NCBI RefSeq assembly: GCF_032854445.1
Contig: NC_088297.1
Location: forward strand, 21,527,127 to 21,591,126
DNA length: 64,000 bases
Source: Liolophura sinensis
Lineage: Eukaryota > Mollusca > Polyplacophora > Chitonida > Chitonidae
Reading direction: 5' to 3'
Shown here piece after piece: positions 12,779 to 22,351 of the stretch. Position 1 is the stretch's first letter, and each line of letters opens with the position of its first letter. Made by a program: the position numbers and the translations under genes. Below the pieces are notes generated by a model. That model was not told the origin of the DNA and searched no databases. It worked only from the letters and a program-made list of their open reading frames with translations.

Positions 12779-13797
12779 TTCCATAATATATATGTCAGCC
12801 AGTTATGTAATAAATACAGGTTGGATCAAAAGTCTGGACCCATAGGCATAAACCACAATTGCCTATTTTGGGGGGTTTTCCTCGTATACATTTCGTCGCA
12901 ATTCAGAAGTATGAAAATGCACATGCCAATCCTTACAGGGCATGCAGCGGTATAGACCTTTATGCATACATTACAACCTCATTGACATATATACCTTGGG
13001 GCGTATTTCAAAAGTTAAGATGAATCTTTGTTAGTTTTTTTTTCGTGACTCATACAGATTTATCCTATTTTTCAACACACAAATGTGCGTACGACATGCA
13101 TGTCTACAGCGGTTGATATGCACGGTGTATGTCTACCTGTACACAGGGGTATATAACATGTTCAGGTAAATACAGGTGCGATAAAGTCGTTTCAATACCA
13201 TGATAAAGTTCACTGATATATTTAAGGTCACAGTTGTCACACGCGTCAACTGTACAAACACGTGATCACTCAAGTATTTATTTAGTTGTTACCTTCATCT
13301 TTTCATTATCAATTAATATAATTATTAATTACGACAGATGGCAATATTTATAATGAGGAGTACACCTTTTGATAATGCCTTTTAACTACTAGCCTATTAT
13401 GTCCCGCCATTCATAATGGCAAAATTATCACTAGTAAGATTTGAACTCTCGCTACCACATGGAATGCAATAGAAGCGTAATCATATGCTGGGTACTTTCT
13501 GAGAATACAAACTCCTTACATATACAGACAATTTGAGTATTTTATTCGTGAACTGTATTAATTGATGTTAGCATGTGCAAATTACAAAAGGCTTTTAAGT
13601 TTGAATGAATTTCAAAATGTAGACTATATGTGGAATTCCTGCTAAAACAAAAATAACTGGATAGAGAACATGTAAAGTACCCAGGTGCAAACAAAAGGTA
13701 TATGATGTCGATCGAATTCGTGGTTACCAGGTGATCCAAGCACGATACATGGACTTGATAAGTAGTATCTAAGTATTTACAATGTCTACTAACTTAC

Positions 13798-13954
13798 CTG
13801 CTCCAGTAATCAGAACGACCTGACCTGTCACATCTTTACGGCGTAGACTCGCTGGGACAAACGCCAGCACCATCGCTTGAAGTAAGTAAAACAGAAATTT
13901 TGCCAAAACTTCCATGAATTCCACTACAAGAGAGAGCGGCGTGTCGTTCGCCAT
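13798..13954 (-). CDS. First coding exon of a membrane-anchored short-chain dehydrogenase/reductase
   Basis: The ATG at 13952-13954 opens 52 codons plus one base, ending at a canonical GTAAGT donor. Residues about 8-36 form a hydrophobic membrane anchor (LVVEFMEVLAKFLFYLLQAM). Then come a basic patch (SLRRKDVTG) and QVVLITGAG, the first half of the Rossmann TGxxxGxG cofactor loop, interrupted by the intron. An N-terminal anchor followed by (K/R)xVxGxxVLITGAG is typical of the SDR16C/17-beta-HSD11/13/RDHE2 group, NAD(P)-dependent retinol or steroid dehydrogenases on ER or lipid droplets. The catalytic YxxxK exons were not found in the 13.8 kb downstream. A plus-strand ORF is not present here. 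The gene could be real with a very long intron, or an orphan exon. Confidence 0.75.
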
Positions 13955-14462
13955 GGTACTTCCACACCAAGCCGCGGGCGTTTATAGCACAGGCCTGTGT
14001 ACGAGCAACGATAAAGAGCGCGGGCCAGAGTTTACCAGCCGCACGAACGTTCTGGTGTACCGGCCTGTTCTCGCCCAGGTCCGCGACTAACTCGTTACAA
14101 GGCGAGTGAATAGATCAGAGTGCGTCTGCAAGGCAAGTACGAGCAAAAATCTAGGGTGGTGGGAGGTGAATACGAGTGCATGCCCAGTCTGGATTATATC
14201 GTCTGTCAGAGGCTGGACTACTCCATTATTTATGTGAGAGATAGCCACGGCTATTACTCGGGATTTACATCTCTGCCCTACCTTTGTCAGTCTGAGTGAC
14301 ATAACTTCGCTGTTACACATGGCTCATATAGGATAACTACAACAGTTTGTAATTAAATACAGTTCATTCACGCACCTATAAAGTTGTGCGTTGGAACCTC
14401 AAAATATAAAACTGGACAGGTGACAAAATTAGATACATAGAGTAATACAGGCTGGAGGAAGT

Positions 14463-14614
14463 GGATTTATTTATTTATTTATTTATTTGATTAGTGTTTT
14501 ACGCCATACTCAAGAATATTTCACTTATACGACGGCGGCCAGCATTATGGTGGGAGGAAACCGGGCAGAGCCCGGGGGAAACCCACGACCATCCGCAGGT
14601 TGCTGACAGACCTT
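14463..14614 (-). mobile_element. tRNA-derived SINE, 5'-truncated, with target duplication
   Basis: Full tail and body (GATTAGTGTTTTACGCCATA, ATGGTGGGAGGAAACCGGGC, CCGCAGGTTGCTGACAGACC), no tRNA head. CTGGAGGAAGT occurs on both sides (14452-14462 and 14615-14625), an 11-bp target-site duplication showing that the truncated copy inserted in this form. Confidence 0.92.
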
Positions 14615-14949
14615 CTGGAGGAAGTCAATGTGATAATATCAGAGGAAACGAAAGTATGACACAAAGAAGCAAAAGTGAAAATAACATATGTGTATAAATA
14701 TAATGTAAAGAATATAAAACATGTATATTTAAAAAAAAACTATTCTATTCATTGATTCTATTTGGAATAGATCGTTTACTTACGATTGCAGTCAGGGTTA
14801 TGATTGAAGGAAACTTGACAGAGCTTGCAGGAAACCAGATGGATTCTGAAGAAATCCTGACAGAAAGTGTATAAAATTGCACAAATCCCAGAGAATCCAC
14901 ATAGAGCCCAACCAAAACTAGAGGTAATCATACAGACTGTAAGGGAAAC

Positions 14950-15530
14950 CGAACAGTCTTGATTTAGCCCGAATAGCCTGAAGGGACCGGATAGTCATGG
15001 GCGAACGAGAGAGTCTTGATGTAGCGGATAGTCAAAGGAAAGCGGACTGTCTTGATGTAGCCCATATAGTCTGAAGGAAACCGTGAAGGAAACCGGATAT
15101 TCTGAAGGAAGCCGGTAGTCAGAGGAAAGCGGGCAGTCTTTATGTAGCCCATATAACCTCAAGGAAACCATGAAGTCATGGGAAACCGGACAGAACACCG
15201 GGTAGACCATGGAGAAAACAAGATAGTCAGGGGGAAACCCGACAGACAACCGGGTAGACCCTGGAGGAAACAGGATAGTCAGGGGAAAACCAGACAGACA
15301 ACCGGGTAGACCCTGGAGGGAACAGGATAGTCAGGGGAAAACCAGACAGACAACCGGGTAGACCCTGGAGAAACAGGATGGTCAGGGGAAACCGGACAGA
15401 CAACCGGGTAGACCCTGGAGAAACAGGATAGTCAGGGGAAACCGGACAGACAACCGGGTAGACCCTGGAGAAACAGGATAGTCAGGGGAAACCGGACAGA
15501 CAACCGGGTACACAACCTGGAGGAAACATG
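14950..15530 (+). repeat. 51-bp minisatellite with degenerate left part
   Basis: From about 15240 the unit is regular: ACAACCGGGTAGACCCTGGA, GAAACAGGATAGTCAGGGGA, AACCGGACAG, five to six copies. To the left, related but irregular units contain GTCTTGATGTAGCCCATATA. A single block of this left type recurs at 18814-18872. Confidence 0.9.
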
Positions 15531-15633
15531 TATTTATTCCGGGCATTCCGATTTCATTCACCCATAAACCTGATTTTCAACATATAAGTAGGGACCAACA
15601 AGGCAACCAGTCATGCAGGTTGATTGACTGATG

Positions 15634-15728
15634 TTTTATTTGATTGGTGTTGTACGCCATAATCAACAAGAATATTTCACTTATAGGAGTGTGGTCAGAA
15701 TAATGGTAGGACGAAACCGGCCAGAGAA
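15634..15728 (-). mobile_element. SINE fragment
   Basis: TTTTATTTGATTGGTGTTGT, CAAGAATATTTCACTTATAG and ACGAAACCGGCCAGAG match the tail half of the SINE. It abuts element X copy 2. Confidence 0.7.
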
Positions 15729-15756
15729 GGATAATGCTGGTGGACTAAGCATCCCT

Positions 15757-16292
15757 GTGGCATGGTCCCTTTACATTGTTTTAATGTTTTGGTACGTTAT
15801 AAATGTGATGACAACACAGAAGTATTTATCAAGCAGCTTAAGAAATAAGTCATAAATTGTCAGTCCTTAAAAAAAAAAATCAAACTCAGAACAGGAAAGA
15901 GGTCAAACTGTGGTTAGTACATTGCCTTACAGTAAAGAATCAGTGTACAAATTTTAAATTTTCTAAAGCCAAACTTTTTATTTATAGCTGTGTTTGAATA
16001 TTTCATTTAAGTCTTAAGATATTTGATAAATACGAGCCCACTGATCTGTAATATATTGTAATTAACATCATGACATTTTTTCTAACCTATCCCTGATTTA
16101 GCCATGACGCTACCGGGGAGTGGGGTGGGGGGAGGTGGTGGCGTGTAAATTCCTTCTGTTGAAGTATTTACATGAACCGTTAGAATAAAACCCTAACTGA
16201 GGTAACATGACAAGAGTTCAGCGGTTACGTGTGGCCATTTGCCAACTATCACTCTGCCGTCACTGCTCTGGTTTTACTCTTTATCCTGTGAT
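15757..16292 (+). mobile_element. Element X, copy 2, with one satellite-like monomer
   Basis: Diverged copy of the repeat at 7565: GGCATGGTCCCTTTACATTG, then TTAGCCATGACGCTACCGGG, GGCGTGTAAATTCC and TATTTACATGAACCG. Positions about 16215-16285 read as the reverse complement of one nearly complete satellite monomer, including the GTTGGCAAATGGCCACACG-type block and the AGAGTAAAACCAGAGCAG block. The middle contains a G-rich insertion (GGGGAGTGGGGTGGGGGGAG). Confidence 0.7.
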
Positions 16293-16501
16293 GTTTTAAA
16301 TTATACAATGTTCGGTCGTTCAACATAACATACGATAAACACAGTGTGAATCAAAAGAAAAAAAAACAAAAAGCCCGACAAGTCATATATAGCTATATTA
16401 ATCGGTATGAGGGAAAAAAATGATTCAACAAGATTTTAAAGTCACATGAAGTGTACATATCTCGCCTTGTAACATTTGTTAGACCCTGTATGTAATGTGA
16501 C

Positions 16502-16790
16502 GATTTCAATCAGCGTCACAAATTATTACTGCAAAAACTAGTGTGTCAAGGTTATTTTATCAAACGCCTTTACTCCAACTTTCGTAAGTTTTACAATGAA
16601 TATAATTGTCTTGTTAGTAAAGGACAGTTTTCAGAGTCTCTAGCAATCTGATTGTGTCTGTCTCCGTTTAACCCTGTGCAAGGGTCCGTATGTTCATCGT
16701 TTTGAATTAGATTGTCGCTTTGGGTATGTGAACAGTTGCAATCAGTATAAACATCATGTCCGACATTCATATACCATTCGTAGTCCGTAA
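16502..16790 (+). mobile_element. Penelope-like retroelement fragment, opposite strand
   Basis: The plus strand reads DFNQRHKLLLQKLVCQGYFI then KRLYSNFRKFYNEYN, clearly the same protein segment as the minus copy at 17447-17560. It continues into a noncoding tail (TTTAACCCTGTGCAAGGGTC; GAACAGTTGCAATC). Only the C-terminal end of the reverse-transcriptase frame is left. It converges with the minus-strand copy. Confidence 0.75.
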
Positions 16791-17029
16791 AGGGCGTTGC
16801 AAGTCGATAATCGCAACATCCATTTCAAAAACAACGTTTAACACTAGCTCCCAAAGACAAAGGTATGTAAGAAGTTATACAAATAGGAAATAAAGCCGGT
16901 AACACACAAGAGAGAGAAGCGGTCATCAGTTTTCAATGATGTCGGGCAAACAGTGGATATTCCAGGCGTGAATTCCATATCAAACTTCAAATTCGTAGTC
17001 CATGAATGAGTTCCAGGTCAAATAACAAT

Positions 17030-18540
17030 TAAATAAGTATCTCAGGCACGCTTTAATTGCAACTGTTCATAAAGGTATCATGCAGATATAATGAGCATAG
17101 GTACCTTTACAGCCCCTAGTCCCAGGTTAACAGGTATTAGAAACAGTTTGAAAATGACGAGCGTTACAGGCCTTAACCGAACAGATTGCGATTCAAAAAT
17201 AACGGACGATTACGTCTTTCCCGTTAATATGTAAAGATCTCATACTACAAGAGGCGCCATCTATGATGTTACACATGGCATGCTGGTCTGTATGAAAGTT
17301 GTCTACAAGATACACGATTACACTGGGCAACCAGCGCCATCTATGTTGTTAAATATCATGTACGCGATAGATATGTACATAAGGATAACAGCACCGTCTA
17401 TGTGGTTGATCACAATGCAGTTCGCCAGAGATTCTGAACGCTCTGTTCATACCTGCCAACGAGTGTTATACTCAATGTAAAATTTGAGAAACTTAGAATG
17501 AAGGCGTTTGATGGAGTATCCTTGACAAACTTGTTTCTTAACCAGCAACTTGTGACGCAGATTAAAGTCATCACAATTAACGCAAGATCTGACAAATGCT
17601 ACAAGGCGAGATATGTATATGCCATATGCAGGACCCTTTGGTATATTGCTATCCAAATAAGGATAATTTACAATATCAAAATTGAAATTATCCCTTTTGT
17701 CGTAAAGGCGGCGTGAAAGGAGACCTTGTTCGTCTTTGTACAGATATAGATTCAAATAAGATGTGGGGCCTACCATCAGAGCTATCTGTTGTCTCCTTTA
17801 AATCCAATGAAGGCGGATAGATTTCCTTCACCGCTTCAGTAATATGGGGGTTATTTAACGCCACTAGATCATCAATATACCGTTTGGTAAATGAAAAGGA
17901 TCGAGCTTTAAAGATATTACTTTTAAGTAATTTCTACATATAGTCGTATTCATATGAAAAGATATAGGTCTGCCAAAAGAGGCGCAAAGTTTCACATAAC
18001 ATCTATGTGAAATTCGGGGATACCATTTACCAACAGTGCATAGGTATTCCAATGAGAAATTCAAGTACTTCAATAAATAATGTAACATCCCATGAGTGGT
18101 AACCTTTACAAATAGTAGAACTAAAGAAATCCTCATTGCTTCTGACGTTAATGTAACGATGACCTGTTTAAGTAAATACCGAGACAATTAAAGAAGATAT
18201 TCTTTCAATAAGATCTTTGTGAGGAATTGTAGTATAGAGAGTAGAGAAATCCCATGTGGATACGTCTTTGTACGGTATATACATATGAGCATCAAGTTCT
18301 TCTGTAAGACGTTGTTAAGAATGCAGTTGACAGGTGAATGTTTTGTTATGGCACAATACTTATTCCAAAATGACTTTACTTCTTGTAACGCTCTCGTAAG
18401 TAGGGTTGACAAGAGTTTTGTCTTACAACTTCTTGAACCCTCAATAAATCGAGCCCTGTGTGGGGATTTATGCATTTTAGGAATCCAGTAAAGTTGTGGT
18501 ATTTCTGTATGACGGGTAGGTATATTTATGCGCATTTCTT
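17030..18540 (-). mobile_element. Penelope-like retroelement fragment (degenerate reverse transcriptase)
   Basis: On the minus strand, 18188-18535 reads IPQLYWIPKMHKSPHRARFI and GSRSCKTKLLS, the conserved block seen in Penelope-like and related reverse transcriptases. About 17840-18060 holds APLLADLYLF and the catalytic KRYIDDLVALNNPHI (YIDD near 17868-17879). Then 17447-17776 gives SRRLYDKRDNFNFDIVNYPY and LRHKLLVKKQVCQGYSIKRL. The frame changes between these blocks, and stops interrupt them, so the copy is dead. No GIY-YIG domain was seen. The 3' noncoding part reaches about 17030, where it matches other tails of the family. Confidence 0.8.
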
Positions 18541-18584
18541 TAAGAAAGGTTTTGTGTTAAAGCGCAGCTGATATACATATTTTG

Positions 18585-18835
18585 TTATCCACAACTTATA
18601 TTCTACGATTTTAACACTGATTTCACTCAGTCGCCTAGAATGCGTCTTTCCAACACCATTGTAAACTGTGACTGCTTCTCTTTGCATAATTCTGTCCTCT
18701 TTTCGCAGATTATATAGTTTCCTAGTTCTTTGATAGTTTGTGTTAAACGTCGTTTTGGGAATTGGCCTTGAGATTATTGACCTCGAACGTCTTTATTGGT
18801 TGACGGCTGGTATACGAAGGAAACCGGATACTCAG
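18585..18835 (+). repeat. Penelope-like element tail repeat, copy a
   Basis: GATTTCACTCAGTCGCCTAG, GACTGCTTCTCT and GTCTTTATTGGTTGACGGCT are shared with 21895-22065; the last part is also shared with 20690-20800. It is probably the noncoding 3' region of the retroelements next to it (inference from adjacency). Confidence 0.5.
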
Positions 18836-19015
18836 GGGCAAACCTGACAGTCTTGATGTAGCCCATATATCATGGAGTAGCTCCCTTGTCAGATTTACCA
18901 CAGGAGAAAGAGTTACCGAAGCAATGAAGGAAGTAAAGAAGAAAAGAAGTTTAGAGATATACATTGAGTCAAATATTTCAATAACATCCGAAACGATTCG
19001 ATCTATTAAAGGAAC

Positions 19016-19135
19016 AGGCCTGGTCCCTTTGTATTGTTTTAGTGTTATTGTAGGTTAGATGTGACCACACCACAGCATTTTGAGTAATTCTAGTCCAGTA
19101 CGCGTCCAATAAATACAAATAACAATTGCTTGTTG
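19016..19135 (+). mobile_element. Element X, copy 3 (fragment, no monomer)
   Basis: GGCCTGGTCCCTTTGTATTG, CACAGCATTTTGAGTAATTC and TAGTCCAGTACGCGTCCAAT align with the left part of the copies at 7565 and 15757. The satellite-like part is missing. Confidence 0.65.
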
Positions 19136-19251
19136 CCTTTCGAAAACGTGGTCTTCATACATGTGTCAAATGAAGAATTAAAAAAAAAATGAATGATTAT
19201 CGCCTCGTTGGCAATGTTTCGGCCATATTATGGGGAAGACCTCGAACAATT

Positions 19252-19397
19252 CAGCCCATGCTGGCTTCCTCTCCGTACGTGAGAATGGCTTTCAGCAACC
19301 TGTAGACGGTCGTGGGCTTTCCCCAGGCTTTGTCCGGTTTCCTCCCACCATACTATATTTTTGAGTGCGGCGTTAAACACTACTCAAATAAATAAAT
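19252..19397 (+). mobile_element. SINE, plus strand, truncated
   Basis: The second plus-strand copy: CATGCTGGCTTCCTCTCCGT, GACGGTCGTGGGCTTTCCCC, CCGGTTTCCTCCCACCATAC, then an internal deletion and GAGTGCGGCGTTAAACACTA with an AAATAAATAAAT tail. Confidence 0.8.
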
Positions 19398-19861
19398 TCG
19401 AAGCATTCCACCGGCACAGACTGTGTTCGCCATATATTGATAGAAAGCGAGTTATCTACAACCAACATGTTAGACGGCCCGAGACCCTGCCAGCGCAGTT
19501 TAATGCCAACAGGGCTCGAGAAGAACCTTCCGCTGAAGCTCCAAAATTCAGTTCGAGACTGGAATAGAACAAAGATCTGCTGTGTTCATTCGATTTAATG
19601 TTAAGCATCTGACCCGAGCTGCCATGATCCGTCTCTTCCACCTGAAGAGTTTGGTAAACACACTTACAGACAGTTAACTGGCTTAGCAGACAACGTAACG
19701 CGAGAGGTAAAATTTAATCCTAAGAGAAACTTCATCAGATGTCTACATTTTTCTGTTACTACCAACTTGTCATAAAACTTGTCATACCTGGGAGACATTG
19801 TATTATATTAAAACGTGGAACCGTAACAGATATACCTTGATGATTATGTTTATTTGCACGA

Positions 19862-20114
19862 TTATTTATTTATTTCAGTGGTGCTTTACGCCGTACTCAA
19901 GAATATTTCACATACGATGGCAGGCAGCGTTATGATGTGAGGAAACAGGGCAGAGCCCGGGTGTAACCCACAATCATCCGCAGGTTTCAGGCAGACCAGG
20001 CCGGAGAGGAAGCCAGCATGAGCTGGACTTGAACTCACAGCGATCGCATTGGTGAGAGGCCCCTGGGTCACAGCGCCGCGCTGGCGCTCTAACCACCTCG
20101 GCCGCGGAGGCCCT
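19862..20114 (-). mobile_element. tRNA-derived SINE, near full length
   Basis: Runs from the (AAAT)n tail to the head GGGCCTCCGCGGCCGAGGTG in reverse. The minus strand shows a GAGTTCAAGTCCAGCTC B-box region and the head A-box region. About 253 bp. The strong hairpin at 20130-20197 lies 16 bp beyond its head. Confidence 0.88.
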
Positions 20115-20129
20115 TGTACACGACAATCA

Positions 20130-20197
20130 ACTGGACAAGGCATTCTTATGGACATACATCTTCTTGGTTGTATATCCATAGGAATGCCTTGTCCAGT
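20130..20197. other. Strong hairpin, 29-bp arms, 10-base loop
   Basis: Arms ACTGGACAAGGCATTCTTAT (20130 on) and ATAGGAATGCCTTGTCCAGT (to 20197) pair over 29 bp with two mismatches. No repeat copy elsewhere in the window. It could be a young fold-back insertion, a miRNA-like precursor or a cruciform-prone site; nothing decides between these. Confidence 0.9.
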
Positions 20198-20527
20198 GTA
20201 CTTCCATCTCAACGTCTGAATGCCAGTCAAAGTTAAACGACAATAACTGTATCACAAACATTTCTTGAGTCATGATCAACCATATGGGCTTGTGGGAGCT
20301 GTATGTTGACGGCCATGTCTCACGTCTTATTTATGGCCAATCACATGCCCGCATATTTTGAAACTTCTTGAGGACAGCTAATTTCGATTGACTGATTTCC
20401 TTTGTGAAGATTTGGGTTCCGAGCATTTTCCAAGATTTGCATTTCGGTTGTGTTTATCTCGCATAAAAGATATGCATTTCTTTCAGATTGGAAACATCGT
20501 CCTTATTTACAAAAGATACTTCGGATT

Positions 20528-20667
20528 GCTTATTTATTATTTGATTGGTGTTTTACGCCATGGGAGCAAACAGGGTAGAACCCGGGGGAAACCCACGACC
20601 AACCACAGGCTGCTGACAGACCTTCCCACGTACGACCCGAGTCGAAGGCAGCATGGGCTGGACTTAC
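20528..20667 (-). mobile_element. SINE, internally deleted
   Basis: GATTGGTGTTTTACGCCATG passes directly to GGAGCAAACAGGGTAGAACC, so the ACTCAAGAATATTTC to CATTATGG segment is missing. It continues through CTGCTGACAGACCTTCCCAC to GCATGGGCTGGACTTA. Confidence 0.8.
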
Positions 20668-20671
20668 TTCA

Positions 20672-20805
20672 TTTACCTTCTTAGTTCTTTGGTTTGTGCT
20701 GAGCATCGTTTTGGGAGTTGGCCTTACGATTATTGATCATGAACGTCCATCATGATTGACGAACAGTATACGAATGTCTGTTGTTTCGACGCATAGATTA
20801 GTTGT
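20672..20805 (+). repeat. Penelope-like element tail repeat, copy b (partial)
   Basis: TTAGTTCTTTGGTTTGTGCT, GTTTTGGGAGTTGGCCTTAC and CAGTATACGAATGTCTGTTG match the right half of the tail repeats at 18585 and 21895. Confidence 0.45.
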
Positions 20806-21094
20806 GTTACAAGCATGCATGGTCGTAACGAATTTCTTTTCACACTAAACACAGAGATCGAAATTTGTCTACTGGGCATCAAAACGATGATGTAGAACAC
20901 AAAAACTGCAGCGTCGTGTATCAGAGAGCCTACTTTCACACAAATTGAGATTTGGTGAGCCAAATTATCAGTAAAAATTGAATTTACTTTGAATGATAGC
21001 TGTATAATGCCGTATTCAAGAATATGTCGCCCATACAGGTGATAAAACTTTCATGGGTGGAAAAAACGACAAAGCCACAGACCTTTGGCAAAAT

Positions 21095-21370
21095 GGAGTA
21101 AACTGCCAAAAATTTCGTTCAAAAAATGCATTTTTACAGGTATATAATGGTCATACAATTTTACATTTGTAAATGAAACTTACATATCTCCAGTGCGATG
21201 CCATGTACCACCCTTCAAACAAACCTCAAAATACTTTTTCCAAGATCAAGAGAACCCTCCGAATCAGGTAAAATGGGCAAGTTATTCATGGATGAAATAT
21301 TAGGTCATTTACGAAAAGCTCGAGTTCTGTGTGTAGGCCTCACCAACAATCTTCACGTAAGGCCGCTTTA
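21095..21370 (+). repeat. Dispersed repeat Z, copy 1
   Basis: AAAATGCATTTTTACAG, CAAACAAACCTCAAAATACT and CAAGAGAACCCTCCGAATCA, AAATGGGCAAGTTATTC are shared in order with 35375-35620 (plus) and 50745-50940 (minus). Unknown noncoding family. Confidence 0.65.
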
Positions 21371-21434
21371 ATGGCCGTACCAGCACCACCACAGACTTGT
21401 AAGTTTATTTATTTATTTATTTGATTGGTGTTTT
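21287..21434 (+). repeat. Segmental duplication, copy 1
   Basis: 148 bp (from ATGGATGAAATATTAGGTCA to GATTGGTGTTTT) recur at 22165-22312 with no difference that I can see. It includes the end of repeat Z and the tail of the SINE at 21404. Confidence 0.93.
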
Positions 21435-21663
21435 ACGCCGTACTCAAGAATATTTCACTTATACGACGGCGGCCAGCATTATGGTGGGAGGAACCCGGGG
21501 GAAACCCACGACCATCCACAGGTTGCTGACAGACCTTCCCACTTACGGCCGGAGAGGAAGCCAGCATGAGCTGGACTTGGACTCACAGCGACCGCATTGG
21601 TGAGAGGCTTCTGGGTCATTACGCTGCGCTAGCGCGCTAACCGATTGAACCACGGAGGCCCCC
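21404..21663 (-). mobile_element. tRNA-derived SINE, full length, with target duplication
   Basis: The best full-length copy here: tail TTTATTTATTTATTTATTTG, body GTTTTACGCCGTACTCAAGA, head (on minus) GGGGGCCTCCGTGGTTCAAT, and a B-box-like GAGTCCAAGTCCAGC. AGACTTGTAAGT flanks it on both sides (about 21393 and 21667), a 12-bp target-site duplication. Confidence 0.93.
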
Positions 21664-21729
21664 TAGACTTGTAAGTAAATATGGACAGAGCGTCGTCAAG
21701 AGCACTCACGCTTCATGATTGAGTCTAAA

Positions 21730-22065
21730 CCCGCTTAACCCGGTGCAAGGGCCAAAGTGTATTCATCGTGTTGAATTAGATCGCAACTTTGGATATACAT
21801 GTATGAACAGTTGAAATCTACAACACGTGCAACTGAGATACCTGATTTTTTATCGGCGAGTTATATTCCAGCATGGTACTCGGTTTGAACACTGATTTCA
21901 CTCAGTCGCCTAGAGCATGCTCTGCGTCTTACCTACTTCACTGAAAACTGCTGACCGCTTCTCTGTATCGTTTTGAGAATTTGGCCTTGCGATCATTGAC
22001 CCGAAACGTCCTTATTGGTTGACGGCTAGTATACGAATATCTGTTTTGACGCATAGACTGAGAAA
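21730..22065 (+). repeat. Penelope-like element tail repeat, copy c (longest)
   Basis: Joins two blocks seen separately elsewhere: the TTAACCCGGTGCAAGGGCC / GAACAGTTGAAATC block (as at 16670-16770) and the GATTTCACTCAGTCGCCTAG to CGTCCTTATTGGTTGACGGC block (as at 18600-18830). This ordering links the tail repeats to the reverse-transcriptase fragments. Confidence 0.55.
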
Positions 22066-22164
22066 GCTACAGAAAGAAAATCTTGAAGGCGTGGATCGAA
22101 TCATTAGATCACGTGTATGAGCATTTTTATGACAAGTATCTTATTTTATTTCACTTAATTTATT

Positions 22165-22312
22165 TATGGATGAAATATTAGGTCATTTACGAAAAGCTCG
22201 AGTTCTGTGTGTAGGCCTCACCAACAATCTTCACGTAAGGCCGCTTTAATGGCCGTACCAGCACCACCACAGACTTGTAAGTTTATTTATTTATTTATTT
22301 GATTGGTGTTTT
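22165..22312 (+). repeat. Segmental duplication, copy 2, beside the satellite
   Basis: Offset of 878 bp from copy 1. Ends about 40 bp before the first satellite monomer. The interval between the copies holds the rest of the SINE and a Penelope-like tail repeat. Confidence 0.93.
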
Positions 22313-22340
22313 CTGTCATACTCAAGAATATTTCAATATA
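22283..22340 (-). mobile_element. SINE stub at the left edge of the satellite
   Basis: Only the tail and first 40 bp are present (GATTGGTGTTTTCTGTCATA, CTCAAGAATATTTCA). It is part of the duplicated copy of 21287-21434, so it reached this place by segmental duplication rather than its own insertion. Confidence 0.8.
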
Positions 22341-22351
22341 ATTAAAAACGA

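Noticed and set aside
13975-13992. TATA box for the dehydrogenase gene (TATAAA on the minus strand at 13981-13986)
   Set aside because: It lies only about 27 bp from the ATG, which would leave almost no 5' UTR. Probably coincidental.
21985-22020. Hammerhead ribozyme in the Penelope-like tail
   Set aside because: Such ribozymes are known in this group and CGAAACGTC is present, but I could not find a matching CTGATGA core with a stem II at the right place in any of the tail copies.
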